Origin: Pseudomonas argentinensis
GTDB lineage: Bacteria; Pseudomonadota; Gammaproteobacteria; Pseudomonadales; Pseudomonadaceae
Reading direction: 5' to 3'
Length of the DNA stretch: 64,000 bases
Assembly: GCF_001839655.2 (NCBI RefSeq)
Contig: NZ_CP056087.1
Location: forward strand, 1,302,001 to 1,366,000
Under the pieces are notes generated by a model, which saw only the letters and a list, made by a program, of their open reading frames with translations, made no database searches and was not told where the DNA came from. This document shows positions 1-8,821 of the stretch, piece after piece. Position 1 is the first letter of the stretch; each line of letters opens with the position of its first letter. The translations under genes were made by a program, and so were the position numbers.

Positions 1-1
1 T

Positions 2-1099
2 TATCTGTTCCAGCTATGGGTGCCTCGAATAGAGGGCTACGGACTATTTCAGGATGGTTATCCCATCTCAAGGGATCTGCTGTCGCCTGCGACGACATGG
101 ATATCAATATTTTCTCTGGCAGTGCTACTGGCTGTAGCTGTTCTGGTGCGTACTAGATATCCTGCTTTCAGCCTGGCTGTATTGTTCTTCCTAGCGGCGC
201 ACTTGATTGAGTCCAGCGTGATTGGTCTCGAATTATACTTCGAGCACCGAAATTATGTGGCGGCTGCTTTTATGTTTATGCCATTGGTCGTTGGTTTACT
301 GAGTTTAAAAAAGTATTTGAGTGGCTTTGCCATGTTCTTGTTGTGTGGGGCTCTGCTTTCTTTGCTTGCGGCATTTGCTTGGCAGCGCGCTACCTTGTGG
401 GGCGATACAAACCGACTTCAGAGTTATTGGGCAGCTACGACCAGCGAGTCGGCACGGGCGCAAAATTACCTAGCCATTCAACTTTTCGAGCAGGGGAAGG
501 TTGAAGAGGGATTTTGGTTTCTTGAGCAAGCTAGCCAGCGTCTGCCGGAAAGCTCGTTGCTTAGTATGCAGTGGCTACTGCAGCGCCTTAGATTCAATGT
601 TGCTTCGAGCGCAGATTTCGAGCATGTGGCCCAGCAGCTAGCCAGGCAGCGTTTTGATGCTCAGACTGTCGCCGGAATGCGAGCAATTACCGAGTTTTTG
701 ATTCAGCGCGATGGCCGCTCTGACTACAGGCAAGCAATGTTAGGCTTGTTGGAAAAGCTGAATGATTATCCTCGTTTTCAGCAGGCTTCAGTATATGCTC
801 GTTTTTCGCCTTATTTCGAGGGGTTGTTGCTACTGGCTGAGCGGGATCTAGGGCGCGCTATGCCGGCCCTCTCGGAGGCGATTAAATTGCATACCGATGC
901 GGATGTTGCATTTTCAATAGTTGCACATGTAGGAAGCGCAGGATATCCAGCCGAAGCATTGCAGTTGCTGGGGCAAATGGAAAGTATCTACATGTCGAGT
1001 TCAAGGAATGGCATTGGTTCGGTGTCTGCAAGCCGTGAGGTTGAAATGGCACGATTGAAACAGGTGCTTCGTGACGATGTATCGGTTAATAAGTTTTAA
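2..1099 (+). CDS. TPR-containing polytopic membrane protein, C-terminal part (5' end outside window)
   Basis: The frame is open to the left edge, so the true start lies outside; a GTG at 20 is probably internal. The visible part has about three hydrophobic segments (roughly residues 35-55, 60-80 and 100-130) followed by a soluble, helical, TPR-like region of about 230 residues. The sequence ESSVIGLELYFEHRNYVA resembles the conserved EHRNY motif of bacterial membrane proteins of the TMTC/PMT-like type that carry TPR repeats behind a multi-pass domain. It sits 44 bp upstream of a glycosyltransferase in an AT-richer glycan cluster, so a role in glycan transfer or assembly is inferred, not shown. 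The exact function is unknown. Confidence 0.75.
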   Translation, partial: YLFQLWVPRIEGYGLFQDGYPISRDLLSPATTWISIFSLAVLLAVAVLVRTRYPAFSLAVLFFLAAHLIESSVIGLELYFEHRNYVAAAFMFMPLVVGLLSLKKYLSGFAMFLLCGALLSLLAAFAWQRATLWGDTNRLQSYWAATTSESARAQNYLAIQLFEQGKVEEGFWFLEQASQRLPESSLLSMQWLLQRLRFNVASSADFEHVAQQLARQRFDAQTVAGMRAITEFLIQRDGRSDYRQAMLGLLEKLNDYPRFQQASVYARFSPYFEGLLLLAERDLGRAMPALSEAIKLHTDADVAFSIVAHVGSAGYPAEALQLLGQMESIYMSSSRNGIGSVSASREVEMARLKQVLRDDVSVNKF

Positions 1100-1143
1100 T
1101 TAGTGGCGTAGTTGGATTTATCTGGCAGCTCTAAGGGGTACAG

Positions 1144-1995
1144 ATGTTGTTAACGATTGTTTTGCCTGCAAAGAATGAATCTGGAGCAATAGGACGCACC
1201 TTAATGCGTTTGCGTGATTTGCTGCCTCAGGCAGAGCTCCTTGTCGTTAATGATGGGTCGAGCGATGGTACTGCTGAAATTGCAAGGGAGGCTGGCGCTC
1301 AGGTGATCAATCATCCTTATTCCAAAGGGAATGGCGCTGCGATTAAAACCGGTGCGCGTGCTGCTCGTGGTGATGTAATTATATTTATGGATGCCGACGG
1401 TCAGCATGATCCAGCGGACATTTCCGTCATGCTGGCTCTGATAGAGCAGGGGCATGATATGGCTGTAGGAGCCCGTCAGGAAGGATCGCAAGCTAGCCTG
1501 GTACGTGGCTTGGCCAATAAGTTTTACAATCGTCTGGCAAGCTGGATGACTGGGCATAAAGTGGAGGATCTGACCTCTGGTTTTCGTGCCGTGCGCGCGG
1601 ATAAATTTCGCGAGTTTCTTTATTTATTGCCCAATGGGTTCTCCTACCCTACTACCAGTACAATGGCATTTTTCAGAGCAGGTTACTCTGTTGCATATAC
1701 CCCAATTCACGCAGCTAAACGTGTCGGCAAAAGTCACATACGTCTTCTGCGTGATGGGTCGCGCTTCTTGTTGATCATTTTCAAGATCGGCACATTATTC
1801 TCACCGTTGAAGGTCTTTGCGCCGGTCGCTCTGCTCATGTTTATGCTGGCCTCGGTTTGGTATGGCTATACGCTATACAATTTTGGTCGCTTCACCAATA
1901 TGAGTGCGTTGCTTTATAGTGGATCGGTAATGGTCTTCTTGATGGGGCTTATCTCTGAGCAGATCACGGCACTGATGTATAGGGACAAGGACTGA
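1144..1995 (+). CDS. Family 2 glycosyltransferase (dolichyl/polyprenyl-phosphate sugar synthase type)
   Basis: The 283-residue protein opens with a GT-A fold: LTIVLPAKNESGAIG at the N-terminus, VVNDGSSDGT around residues 35-43 for nucleotide binding, and the metal-binding FMDADGQHDP at 81-90 (D83/D85). The C-terminal third has two hydrophobic segments (about 212-240 and 253-275), as in membrane-bound DPM-synthase/ArnC relatives. Such enzymes transfer a sugar from a nucleotide donor to a polyprenyl phosphate or a glycan acceptor at the inner membrane. It follows the TPR membrane protein on the same strand, so the two may act together, the GT2 loading a lipid carrier for a PMT-like transferase (inference). 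Donor sugar is not predictable. Confidence 0.88.
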   Translation: MLLTIVLPAKNESGAIGRTLMRLRDLLPQAELLVVNDGSSDGTAEIAREAGAQVINHPYSKGNGAAIKTGARAARGDVIIFMDADGQHDPADISVMLALIEQGHDMAVGARQEGSQASLVRGLANKFYNRLASWMTGHKVEDLTSGFRAVRADKFREFLYLLPNGFSYPTTSTMAFFRAGYSVAYTPIHAAKRVGKSHIRLLRDGSRFLLIIFKIGTLFSPLKVFAPVALLMFMLASVWYGYTLYNFGRFTNMSALLYSGSVMVFLMGLISEQITALMYRDKD

Positions 1996-2002
1996 GAGGC
2001 CC

Positions 2003-2236
2003 ATGCCGATTGAAAGCCAGGCCCTGAAGTGCAAGCAACTCTGGGAAGATGATTACCTGAGAATCATCTGCTCCTTTGCCAATGGCGAAGGGGGGCGCCT
2101 GCTGCTTGGTCCGGATGATGACGGTGAGGTCGTTGGCCTGAACTGCAAGACCTTGCTTGAAACCCTGCGCGAGCAACAGAAAGTAGAGTTTCAGGGTGCG
2201 CCTATCGCGGGTTGCTACGTCGTAAAAGATAAATGA
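2003..2236 (+). CDS. Small AlbA_2 (Schlafen-like) domain protein, 77 residues
   Basis: The ATG at 2003 has a GAGAGG ribosome binding site a few bases upstream, 7 bp after the preceding stop. The middle of the protein (FANGEGGRLLLGPDDDGEVV, about residues 25-44) matches the start of AlbA_2/Schlafen-type putative DNA-binding domains of RecG-like or regulator proteins, where ICxFANxxGGxLxIGxDDxGxVxG is typical. The usual remainder of the domain and the C-terminal ATPase part are missing. The stop overlaps the ATG of the flippase frame (ATGA at 2233-2236), so translation looks coupled. It could be a functional mini-protein or a remnant kept by coupling. No glycan function is known. Confidence 0.6.
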   Translation: MPIESQALKCKQLWEDDYLRIICSFANGEGGRLLLGPDDDGEVVGLNCKTLLETLREQQKVEFQGAPIAGCYVVKDK

Positions 2237-3503
2237 CCATGTTCAAAGGTCCCATTGCTTCAGCCACTCTACGCACCAGTGCGGTACTGGGACTGCGCCT
2301 GGTCGTACAGGCCGGCACCTTGTTGTTGGTGGCGCGAATGCTTGGCCCCGAGCAATTTGGCGGCTTTGTCGGTGTTGCTGCGTTGGGGGTGATGCTGGGC
2401 ACGCTATCTACCTTTGGCACGCATCTGGTGTTGTTGGGTGCTATGTCCAAGGATCCGGCCAATCGGGCACAAATACTACCTTATGCCTTGCCTACCACCA
2501 TGCTGTGCGGTGGTGCGCTGCTGATCGCTTTTATGCTGATTTGTACTCAGCTACTACATGCCAGTGGTGTGAGTTGGGGTGTGCTGTTGGCGCTTGGGGT
2601 TGCAGAGGTGTTATTGATGCCGCTGTCGGTCCTGGCGGTGGTGGAAATGCTGGCGGCCGAGCATACGGCGCGCTCCCAGTTGTTGCAGACGCTACCGTTG
2701 GTGTTGCGTCTGTTGGCTGCCACCTTGGTGGCTTGGTTGGCGCCGGCAGATCCGCTGACGATTTATGCCTATGGCTACTGTATGGCGACGGCGATTGGCT
2801 TAATGGCGGTGCTGGGGTGTCTCCCGCAGCGTTGGCCACATCCGCGTGTGTGGTGCCGACCAAGCAGGCAGGAACTGCGTGAGGCGGCCAGTTATGCCGC
2901 GCTCAATATCTCGGCGATTGGCCCGGCGGAGTTGGACAAGACGCTGGCTATCAGGTTACTGCCCTTGCCTGTAGCGGGTTTGTACGCGGCGGGGGCGAGG
3001 GTGGTGGGTGCGATCACACTACCGGTGATTGCCTTGATGCTATCGGCATTGCCCCGCTTGTTCCGCGAAGGACAGGAGCAGCCGCAGCGCACCGCGCGCC
3101 TGTTGAGGTGGATCTTTGGCGCCACTGCTCTTTATGGCGTGGGCTTGGCAGTGGGACTGTGGTTGTGTACGCCGCTATTCGCCTGGCTACTGGGGGAAAG
3201 TATACGGGGGTGGGTGAGGTGATCCGCTGGTTGTGCCTTGCGGTGCCCGGCATGGCCTTGCGCATTGCGGCTGGCAATGTGCTGATGGCATTGGGTAGGC
3301 CCTGGATGCGGGCAGGGTTCGAGGTGGTTGGCTTGGTGACGCTGAGCGTGGCGGCTATCCTGCTGACAGTGTATTGGGGCATGCATGGCATGGCTTTGGC
3401 GCTGGTGTGCTCCGAATGGGTAATGGCGTTATTGGGTGGTTGGTTGGTGGTGCGGGTTCGCCGTAGCCGCCGGTGGTGTAAGGCTTCGGTATCTTCCACG
3501 TAA
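2233..3503 (+). pseudogene. Wzx-type polysaccharide flippase / oligosaccharide translocase, frameshifted
   Basis: Two frames together encode a normal-length (about 423 residue) multi-pass membrane protein of the MATE/Wzx flippase superfamily. The first frame (2233-3222) ends LLGESIRGWVR; the second continues after AWLLGE with YTGVGEVIRWLCL and runs to 3503 with further membrane helices. Reading is restored if one T is added near 3195-3197 (AGTATACG to AGTTATACG), so a single-base deletion is the likely cause. The protein would flip lipid-linked glycan repeat units across the inner membrane. Its 3' end overlaps the convergent glycosyltransferase by 75 bp. Either a true pseudogene or a sequencing error; the downstream part keeps coding character. 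An ATG at 2239 is an alternative start. Confidence 0.8.
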
Positions 3504-4358
3504 GATATCGAAGGTCGCCATTAGCAAGCCTTTCCACGCTATCAGTGAGCGAAAGCGCAAGCTACGTATCAGGGCGCGTAAAGGTAGCGTCATGCACCGG
3601 GCTGTGATGAACGCGCACAGCTCCAGCCGGTTGCGAGCCAGCTTGCAGGCCAGCAACCAGTGTGACCGGTTGATGTGGTATTCGTAGAACAGCGAGCCGT
3701 TCCTGGCGCTGGACGAAGTGGCGTGTGAGGCACTGGCTTGCAGGCATTCCTGTTCGGCGATCTGGTTTTGCTCTGTAGTAAAGCCAAGCATGACGTCCTC
3801 ACCATAGAAGAAGAAATCCTGATCAAACAACGGTGTATGCGCTTGATCGACATGAACCAAGAGGCAGCAGCCGCTGGCATAGCGCAATGGCATGGCGTAG
3901 GGCTTGCGCGTGATTAGACCTAGTAAGCGGTCGTAGTAGGCGAAGGGTGATGTATGCGCTTCATTGCCTTGCGTAATGCGCGGCGCAACGATGGCGGCGG
4001 TTTGCAGCGCACGGCGCATGTGGCTGAGTGCGCTGGGGGTCAGTTGTGCATCTGAGTTGATTAGCAGTACGTGGCTGGCTTGTCTGGCGGCAATATGTGC
4101 AAGCCCCATATTGACGCCTGCTGCAAAGCCAAGGTTGCGCCCAGGATTCAATACCTCAGTATCAAACCCGGTGTTGTGCAGCGCATCCAGATCGCCCTGC
4201 ATGGCTGCGATGGATTGGCCATCATCTTCTGAGTTGTCTACGACGATGACCTTGCGGATCCCTTCTTGTTGAAGAGATCGCAGGCAGGCTAGTGTTTTTT
4301 CTGGTGTGCGAAAGTGCAGAACAAGTCCGATGATTGGTGTAGTGGTATCCGTCCTCAT
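3429..4358 (-). CDS. Family 2 glycosyltransferase (rhamnosyltransferase-like)
   Basis: The 309-residue GT-A enzyme shows the family 2 pattern: an N-terminal strand GLVLHFRTPEKTLACLRSL, VVDNSEDDG (about residues 38-46), NPGRNLGFAAGVNMGL typical of WbbL-like transferases, LLINSDAQLT with the metal-binding DxD equivalent (about 98-107), and FFYGEDVMLGF with the presumed catalytic acids further on. It is the last gene of the minus-strand operon, starting 4 bp after the methyltransferase stop. Its 3' end overlaps the convergent flippase. It probably adds one sugar to a lipid-linked O-unit at the cytoplasmic face; sugar and linkage cannot be deduced. Confidence 0.87.
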   Translation of the reverse strand: MRTDTTTPIIGLVLHFRTPEKTLACLRSLQQEGIRKVIVVDNSEDDGQSIAAMQGDLDALHNTGFDTEVLNPGRNLGFAAGVNMGLAHIAARQASHVLLINSDAQLTPSALSHMRRALQTAAIVAPRITQGNEAHTSPFAYYDRLLGLITRKPYAMPLRYASGCCLLVHVDQAHTPLFDQDFFFYGEDVMLGFTTEQNQIAEQECLQASASHATSSSARNGSLFYEYHINRSHWLLACKLARNRLELCAFITARCMTLPLRALIRSLRFRSLIAWKGLLMATFDILRGRYRSLTPPAATANPHHQPTTQ

Positions 4359-4362
4359 CAGA

Positions 4363-5406
4363 TCACTCCGGTTTCCGCGCTAGTATTACTGTTTCTTCAG
4401 CCCAGTACGGACTGATGGTTGCTAAGGCGTCGGCGAGCAAACGCCAAGCGAACAAGGGGGCAGAAGACGGCGCGGTAATGACTTCTCGTTGGGCAATGGC
4501 TTTGGAGGTTCGCCATATCTGGCGAACATGTGCGCCACGTCTCAAGAGTTTTATCTCGGAGAAACCTTGTTCTTTGAGCCAGTTTGTCAGAATGAGTCGG
4601 CTAGGGATGCATAGGTGATAGGGTGGATGCAAGGCATGCCAAGCTGAGTTGGATATGAATAGCCCAATGCTCTGGGGGTTGGGGGCTGCCAACCAGAGCC
4701 AGCCGCCGGGAAGCAGTAGATCGTGAGCGCGCTGCAGCAGGGCGGGCTGGTCATGTACGTGTTCGATCACATGACTCATGGTGATGACGTCGAACGATTG
4801 CCCGGCCAGTTCCGGCGCAAAGGCATCACCTTCGATCACATCGATGCCAACGCTGCGGCATGCAGTAACTGCTTTGGGGTCGATCTCGCAGCCGTAAACG
4901 CGCCACCCCATCTCTTTGGCGCGTTTCAGAAAGGCGCCGTTACCGCAGCCAATATCAAGCAAGCTCCCGGGGCTGCCGACGCGCTTGTGCGTCAAGTGCC
5001 TGCCGTAGTAGTCGAGCTTGAGCCGCCAAGGTTCGATGAGCGAAAAGACTGCGTAGCCCCAACTGGACGCAGGCTTGCGGTGCATGCCAAAGCGCCGGTT
5101 GAGGTAGCCGTTGATCAGCCTCCAGGCAAGGCCCCTGCCGCCGTTTTGTGGCACATCGTCGGCCTCGGTGTTGTGCGTGTAGTAATCGTCATAGGCACGC
5201 GGCAACGATTGCGCGTCCGGACGCGGGTCAAGCCAGATGGACTGGCAATCGATGCACTGCACCATGCTCCATAGGTCGGGCATAGCACCTTCGTTATCAC
5301 GGCGCGTAAAGCTGACCATAGCACGCTTGCTACTGCTACAGGCAGGACACTCCACTACCGCTTCCAGCTGGCCACGTGACCAATGAGGATTCGAATCAGT
5401 GTTCAT
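4363..5406 (-). CDS. Class I SAM-dependent methyltransferase with N-terminal Cys4 motif
   Basis: The 347-residue protein has an N-terminal zinc-ribbon-like pair CPAC (C20/C23) and CIDC (C51/C54), then a class I Rossmann methyltransferase domain with motif I LLDIGCGNGAF at about 149-159, the acidic motif II YGCEIDPKAV, and ITMSHVIEHVHD typical of the Methyltransf_11/23 type. Proteins of this layout are frequent in O-antigen clusters and usually methylate a sugar or a nucleotide-sugar intermediate. It lies between the epimerase (88 bp gap) and the family 2 glycosyltransferase (4 bp gap) on the same strand, which suggests glycan methylation. The acceptor is unknown. Confidence 0.85.
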   Translation of the reverse strand: MNTDSNPHWSRGQLEAVVECPACSSSKRAMVSFTRRDNEGAMPDLWSMVQCIDCQSIWLDPRPDAQSLPRAYDDYYTHNTEADDVPQNGGRGLAWRLINGYLNRRFGMHRKPASSWGYAVFSLIEPWRLKLDYYGRHLTHKRVGSPGSLLDIGCGNGAFLKRAKEMGWRVYGCEIDPKAVTACRSVGIDVIEGDAFAPELAGQSFDVITMSHVIEHVHDQPALLQRAHDLLLPGGWLWLAAPNPQSIGLFISNSAWHALHPPYHLCIPSRLILTNWLKEQGFSEIKLLRRGAHVRQIWRTSKAIAQREVITAPSSAPLFAWRLLADALATISPYWAEETVILARKPE

Positions 5407-5494
5407 TTTTCTGAGATCCTTGTCGCAGCCACGTACATCTTCGTAATTTGCTCAATGCCACCAGCGACCATGCGGGGTGGGATGAAGAGCAGCT

Positions 5495-6589
5495 TCATTG
5501 GTCTGCGCTCAATGCATTGCTTATGGCTACTGCCGCATGCCCATTTCCAAACGGAGATTGTTTGATTTGCATGCTACGGTAATGGGCTTCATCTTCAAGT
5601 AGGCGGTTGACCTCTTGCGTGATGACGGCGATGTTTGATCCCACCAATTTGCTTGCGCCTGCTTCTAAGGCTTCTGGTCTTTCTGTAGTTTCACGCAAAA
5701 CCAAAACGGGTTTTTTCAAGGACGGAGCTTCTTCTTGTACGCCGCCGCTATCGGTGAGGATGATGTGGGCGTTTTGCATGGCGACAACGAAGTCAAAGTA
5801 ATCCAGCGGCTCGCACAGGGTGATGCGCTCGTGCTGGCCAAGTACGTGGCGTGCCAGTTCTTGCACATTGGGGTTAGGGTGTACAGGGTAGAGCACTTGT
5901 ACCTGTGGGTGCTGCGCCAAGATGTGCAGTACGGCGGTGAAAATGTCGGCCAAGGGCTGACCGAAGTTCTCGCGCCGGTGGGCAGTGAGCAAAATGGTTT
6001 TTGTGGCATTTGTTTTTTGCTGGGGTAGTTCGGCCACGGTTTGAAAGAGGGTGTCAATGCAGGTGTTGCCTGTTATGAAAATCCTGCTGGGGTTTATGCC
6101 TTCGCTTTTTAGGTTTTCTGCCGCTTGTGGCGTGGGGGCAAAGTGCCAGTGGGTGATGCGTGAGGCCATTTGGCGATAGCCCTCTTCAGGGAACGGGTGA
6201 GCCAGGTTGTGCGTTCTTAGGCCCGCCTCGACATGGCCAAAAGGCACCTGGGCATGAAAGGCGGCTAGGGCCGAGCCGAATACGGTGGCGGTGTCTCCTT
6301 GGGCAATGAGAGCCGCAGGGCGCTCTTGCTCAATGATGGGCTCTAGCTTGGGCAGCATACGGGCCAAGAGCTGGCTCAGACTTTGGTTGGGCTGCATGAG
6401 ATCAAGGTCGTAATCAACGGCAATGCCAAAGCGGCCCAGCATTTGATCGAGCATCTCACGGTGTTGGGCCGTGGCGACGACCACGCAGCGGGCCCAGTTG
6501 CTGGTTTTGAGCGCCCTAATGACAGGAACCATTTTGATAGCCTCAGGGCGGGTACCAATGGTGCAAATAATGGTTTTAAGTTTTGTCAT
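5495..6589 (-). CDS. wecB: Non-hydrolysing UDP-N-acetylglucosamine 2-epimerase family protein
   Basis: The 364-residue GT-B-fold enzyme matches the WecB/WbpI family: CTIGTRPEAIKMVPVIRAL at the N-terminus, AQHREMLDQML, IAQGDTATVFGSALAAF, HVEAGLRTHN, FPEEGYRQM, LLTAHRRENFG, PVHPNPNV and the sugar-nucleotide site LTDSGGVQEEAPSLKKPVL. WecB interconverts UDP-GlcNAc and UDP-ManNAc in the cytoplasm; the relative WbpI acts on UDP-2,3-diacetamido-glucuronate instead. With a WbpA-type dehydrogenase in the same operon either activity is possible, but no WbpB/D/E genes are in view, so WecB is the simpler reading. The start overlaps the end of the upstream glycosyltransferase by 14 bp. Confidence 0.88.
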   Translation of the reverse strand: MTKLKTIICTIGTRPEAIKMVPVIRALKTSNWARCVVVATAQHREMLDQMLGRFGIAVDYDLDLMQPNQSLSQLLARMLPKLEPIIEQERPAALIAQGDTATVFGSALAAFHAQVPFGHVEAGLRTHNLAHPFPEEGYRQMASRITHWHFAPTPQAAENLKSEGINPSRIFITGNTCIDTLFQTVAELPQQKTNATKTILLTAHRRENFGQPLADIFTAVLHILAQHPQVQVLYPVHPNPNVQELARHVLGQHERITLCEPLDYFDFVVAMQNAHIILTDSGGVQEEAPSLKKPVLVLRETTERPEALEAGASKLVGSNIAVITQEVNRLLEDEAHYRSMQIKQSPFGNGHAAVAISNALSADQ

Positions 6590-7664
6590 GGGTGAGCCGC
6601 TCTAAGAAATGAAAAGAGGCTTGGGCGATTTCAGGCCAGTAAATGCCTTCAATGTCTTCAACGATAAAGTTGTGTTCAAACTGCTGTTTGATAGCCCTAG
6701 CCAAATCCTCCGCTTGACCAGGTTCGGCCATAAAAGGGGTCAATGATTGGGCCTGTTTGGGGTAATTGGCCATGAGGTTGGGGCTGCGTGTGGCCACAAT
6801 AGGCCGGCGGCAAGCTACGGCTTCGGCAATTTTGTTGGAGGCGCCTGCATCCATAAAGGGCGAGCGGCGGTAGGGTATGGCTAACAAATTGCATGAAGCC
6901 AGTGCATAGGGCATTTGGTCGAAAGGCAAGTTACCCAAGTAATGCACGGCTTCTGTTTGTAAATTCACATGTTCAGATGCTCTGCCGGCAATCAGGGTTT
7001 TGATGGCTATGCCTTCGGCCCTCAGCTGGGTGACGGCATCGACCAGGTCTTGCACGCCACGGTCTGGCTCCATACTGCCAAAGTAGCCGATAAATGCTTC
7101 TTCTGTATTGAGTTTAAGTTGCTGCCTTGCCAGCTCGCGGTCAATTGCTTTGAAGCGGCTGGCGTCAACACCGTTGAGGGCAATGTGATCCCGACCGACT
7201 TGCCCCATTTGTCGCATCAAATGGCTGCTGGCAAAAAAGCAGTTATCGGCTTTTTTGAGGAGGAAGCCAAAAAGATCAAAGCCCAGTGGTTTGATGTAGC
7301 CGCCAAATTCATCGTATTTGTCATATACATCAAAAATAAATCTGGCCCCATGCGCTTGGGCCAAGCGATAGCCTAGGTAAGCAATATAGGCATCGCCACT
7401 AGCAATGATGAGGTCAGGTTTTTTACTTTTTTTGAAATGAAGGTAGTCTTTCAGCACACGGCCTGTTTTGACGGGACTGTTGAGGGTATGCAGCTTTTCG
7501 TCTTGGCTTTGGCTGCTTGCCTTGCTGTGGTAATCAATGAGCCAAAGCTGCACATAGGCTCCTAGGCGTGACCAATGCAAAGGCAATTGATAAATGCGTC
7601 CATACCGCTCTGTAAGCGCATCGCGATTGGTATAAAAGCGTTTGCCGATAAATAGGATGTTCAT
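6576..7664 (-). CDS. Glycosyltransferase, GT-B fold (group 1 / family 4-like)
   Basis: The start [17 protein letters not shown] at 7664 is chosen because it forms an ATGA overlap with the upstream gene's stop; an in-frame start 45 bp earlier would lie inside that gene. The 362-residue product has an N-terminal Rossmann-like half (LIIASGDAYIAYLGYRLAQ) and a C-terminal nucleotide-sugar binding half with FIGYFGSMEPDRGVQDLVDA, VHYLGNLPFDQMPYALASC and KIAEAVACRRPIVAT. These are hallmarks of group 1 glycosyltransferases. It follows another GT-B transferase and precedes the epimerase, so it likely adds a sugar in O-unit assembly. Specificity is unknown. Confidence 0.82.
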   Translation of the reverse strand: MNILFIGKRFYTNRDALTERYGRIYQLPLHWSRLGAYVQLWLIDYHSKASSQSQDEKLHTLNSPVKTGRVLKDYLHFKKSKKPDLIIASGDAYIAYLGYRLAQAHGARFIFDVYDKYDEFGGYIKPLGFDLFGFLLKKADNCFFASSHLMRQMGQVGRDHIALNGVDASRFKAIDRELARQQLKLNTEEAFIGYFGSMEPDRGVQDLVDAVTQLRAEGIAIKTLIAGRASEHVNLQTEAVHYLGNLPFDQMPYALASCNLLAIPYRRSPFMDAGASNKIAEAVACRRPIVATRSPNLMANYPKQAQSLTPFMAEPGQAEDLARAIKQQFEHNFIVEDIEGIYWPEIAQASFHFLERLTHDKT

Positions 7665-8821
7665 TGCGGGTTCAGTGCTTTTGCCACAGTTTGCCCAAAT
7701 TTGGCCCATTCAAACCTTTGTGCAAAGCGGCGTATGTTTTCGTCCAGTAGGGGGTGTTGCAGTAATTCGATGGTGCGTGCACTAAGATCTTGGTAATTAT
7801 TTTTTTTCGCTAGATACCCGGATTGCCCCTCTGCAACTGCATCGACCACACCACCCGTGGCAAAAGCCACGGTCGGCAACCCGTGCGCGGCAGCTTCGAT
7901 GGCCACCATGCCAAAACCTTCCGGGTCATTGAGGATATGGCGTACAGGGAACACGTGTACATCGGCAGCCTCGTAGGCGGTGGTCAGTAAGGCCTTGTCG
8001 GTGATTACACCCAGGAACCTGATCTGCTCACGTACGCCGGAGTGTTCTGCCTGGACTTGGATGCTTTCGACAGTCTGGATGCTGGCCCCCAGAGAATTCT
8101 TCGGCGCTTCGCCAATTACAACCAGCATGGCATCAGGCTCAGCTTTTACGATGGTGGGCAGGGCCTGCTCGACAAACTCCCTTAATCCCTTACGGGTGGT
8201 CAGACGCCCCACGGACAGCAGGATTTTTTTGCCGGTTAGCCCGTACTTTTCTTTAAACGCAGCGATGCTTTCTGCCGGCTGTGATGCTTTTGGCAAGCTC
8301 ACACCGGGATAGACAATGCTGATATTGTTTTGGCTGACACCGGCAGCTATAGCCAATGCTTGCGTGGGTGTGCTGTTGACGATGACCCGATCCAGCTTCT
8401 TGAAGGTTGGTCGCCAGAGCCTGCGATACGCGCTGTGATTGACGGTGATGTCTAATCCATGCAAGTAGGCTGCCGAGCGAGCGCCACACAATTTGCTCAA
8501 CAGCCAGGCGATAGGGGCGGTCAGGCCGCTGCCAGCAAGGATAACATCGGGTTTCCAGCGTAGGGCAATCCATAATCCTTTGAGAAAACTCAGCAGCAGG
8601 AACAGCGGCAGGGGTTTGAGTGGTACCACGTCCAAGGTTACTGTCTCGGGTTTCAGTGCTGCAGCCTCGGAGGGGCCAACCACGCGAACACTAGCCTGCT
8701 TGCTGAGCTCATCAGCCATATGCCAATTTAGTCGCTCCATACCGCCCACTAAGGGCGGTAGATTGCGGGTAACGATCAGAATGTTTGGCTTGCGAGTGTG
8801 TGTCTCAGGCTGGGATGACAT
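7661..8821 (-). CDS. Glycosyltransferase family 4 (PimB-like, GT-B)
   Basis: The 386-residue protein has the N-terminal [19 protein letters not shown] (the glycine-rich PPxxGGxE loop of GT4 enzymes), an acceptor half with YLHGLDITV, and the donor half with [37 protein letters not shown] and the EX7E signature EGFGMVAIE. It overlaps wbpA by 17 bp at its 5' end and the next transferase by 4 bp at its 3' end, so it is translationally coupled within the cluster. A role in building a surface polysaccharide repeat unit at the cytoplasmic membrane is inferred from context. The donor may be one of the aminosugars made by the neighbouring nucleotide-sugar enzymes. Confidence 0.88.
   Translation of the reverse strand: MSSQPETHTRKPNILIVTRNLPPLVGGMERLNWHMADELSKQASVRVVGPSEAAALKPETVTLDVVPLKPLPLFLLLSFLKGLWIALRWKPDVILAGSGLTAPIAWLLSKLCGARSAAYLHGLDITVNHSAYRRLWRPTFKKLDRVIVNSTPTQALAIAAGVSQNNISIVYPGVSLPKASQPAESIAAFKEKYGLTGKKILLSVGRLTTRKGLREFVEQALPTIVKAEPDAMLVVIGEAPKNSLGASIQTVESIQVQAEHSGVREQIRFLGVITDKALLTTAYEAADVHVFPVRHILNDPEGFGMVAIEAAAHGLPTVAFATGGVVDAVAEGQSGYLAKKNNYQDLSARTIELLQHPLLDENIRRFAQRFEWAKFGQTVAKALNPQ

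Noticed and set aside
3181..3222. Programmed -1 ribosomal frameshift in the flippase
   Set aside because: No proper slippery heptamer in the reading frame at the shift point, and adding one base exactly restores the expected family sequence, so a simple deletion is more likely.
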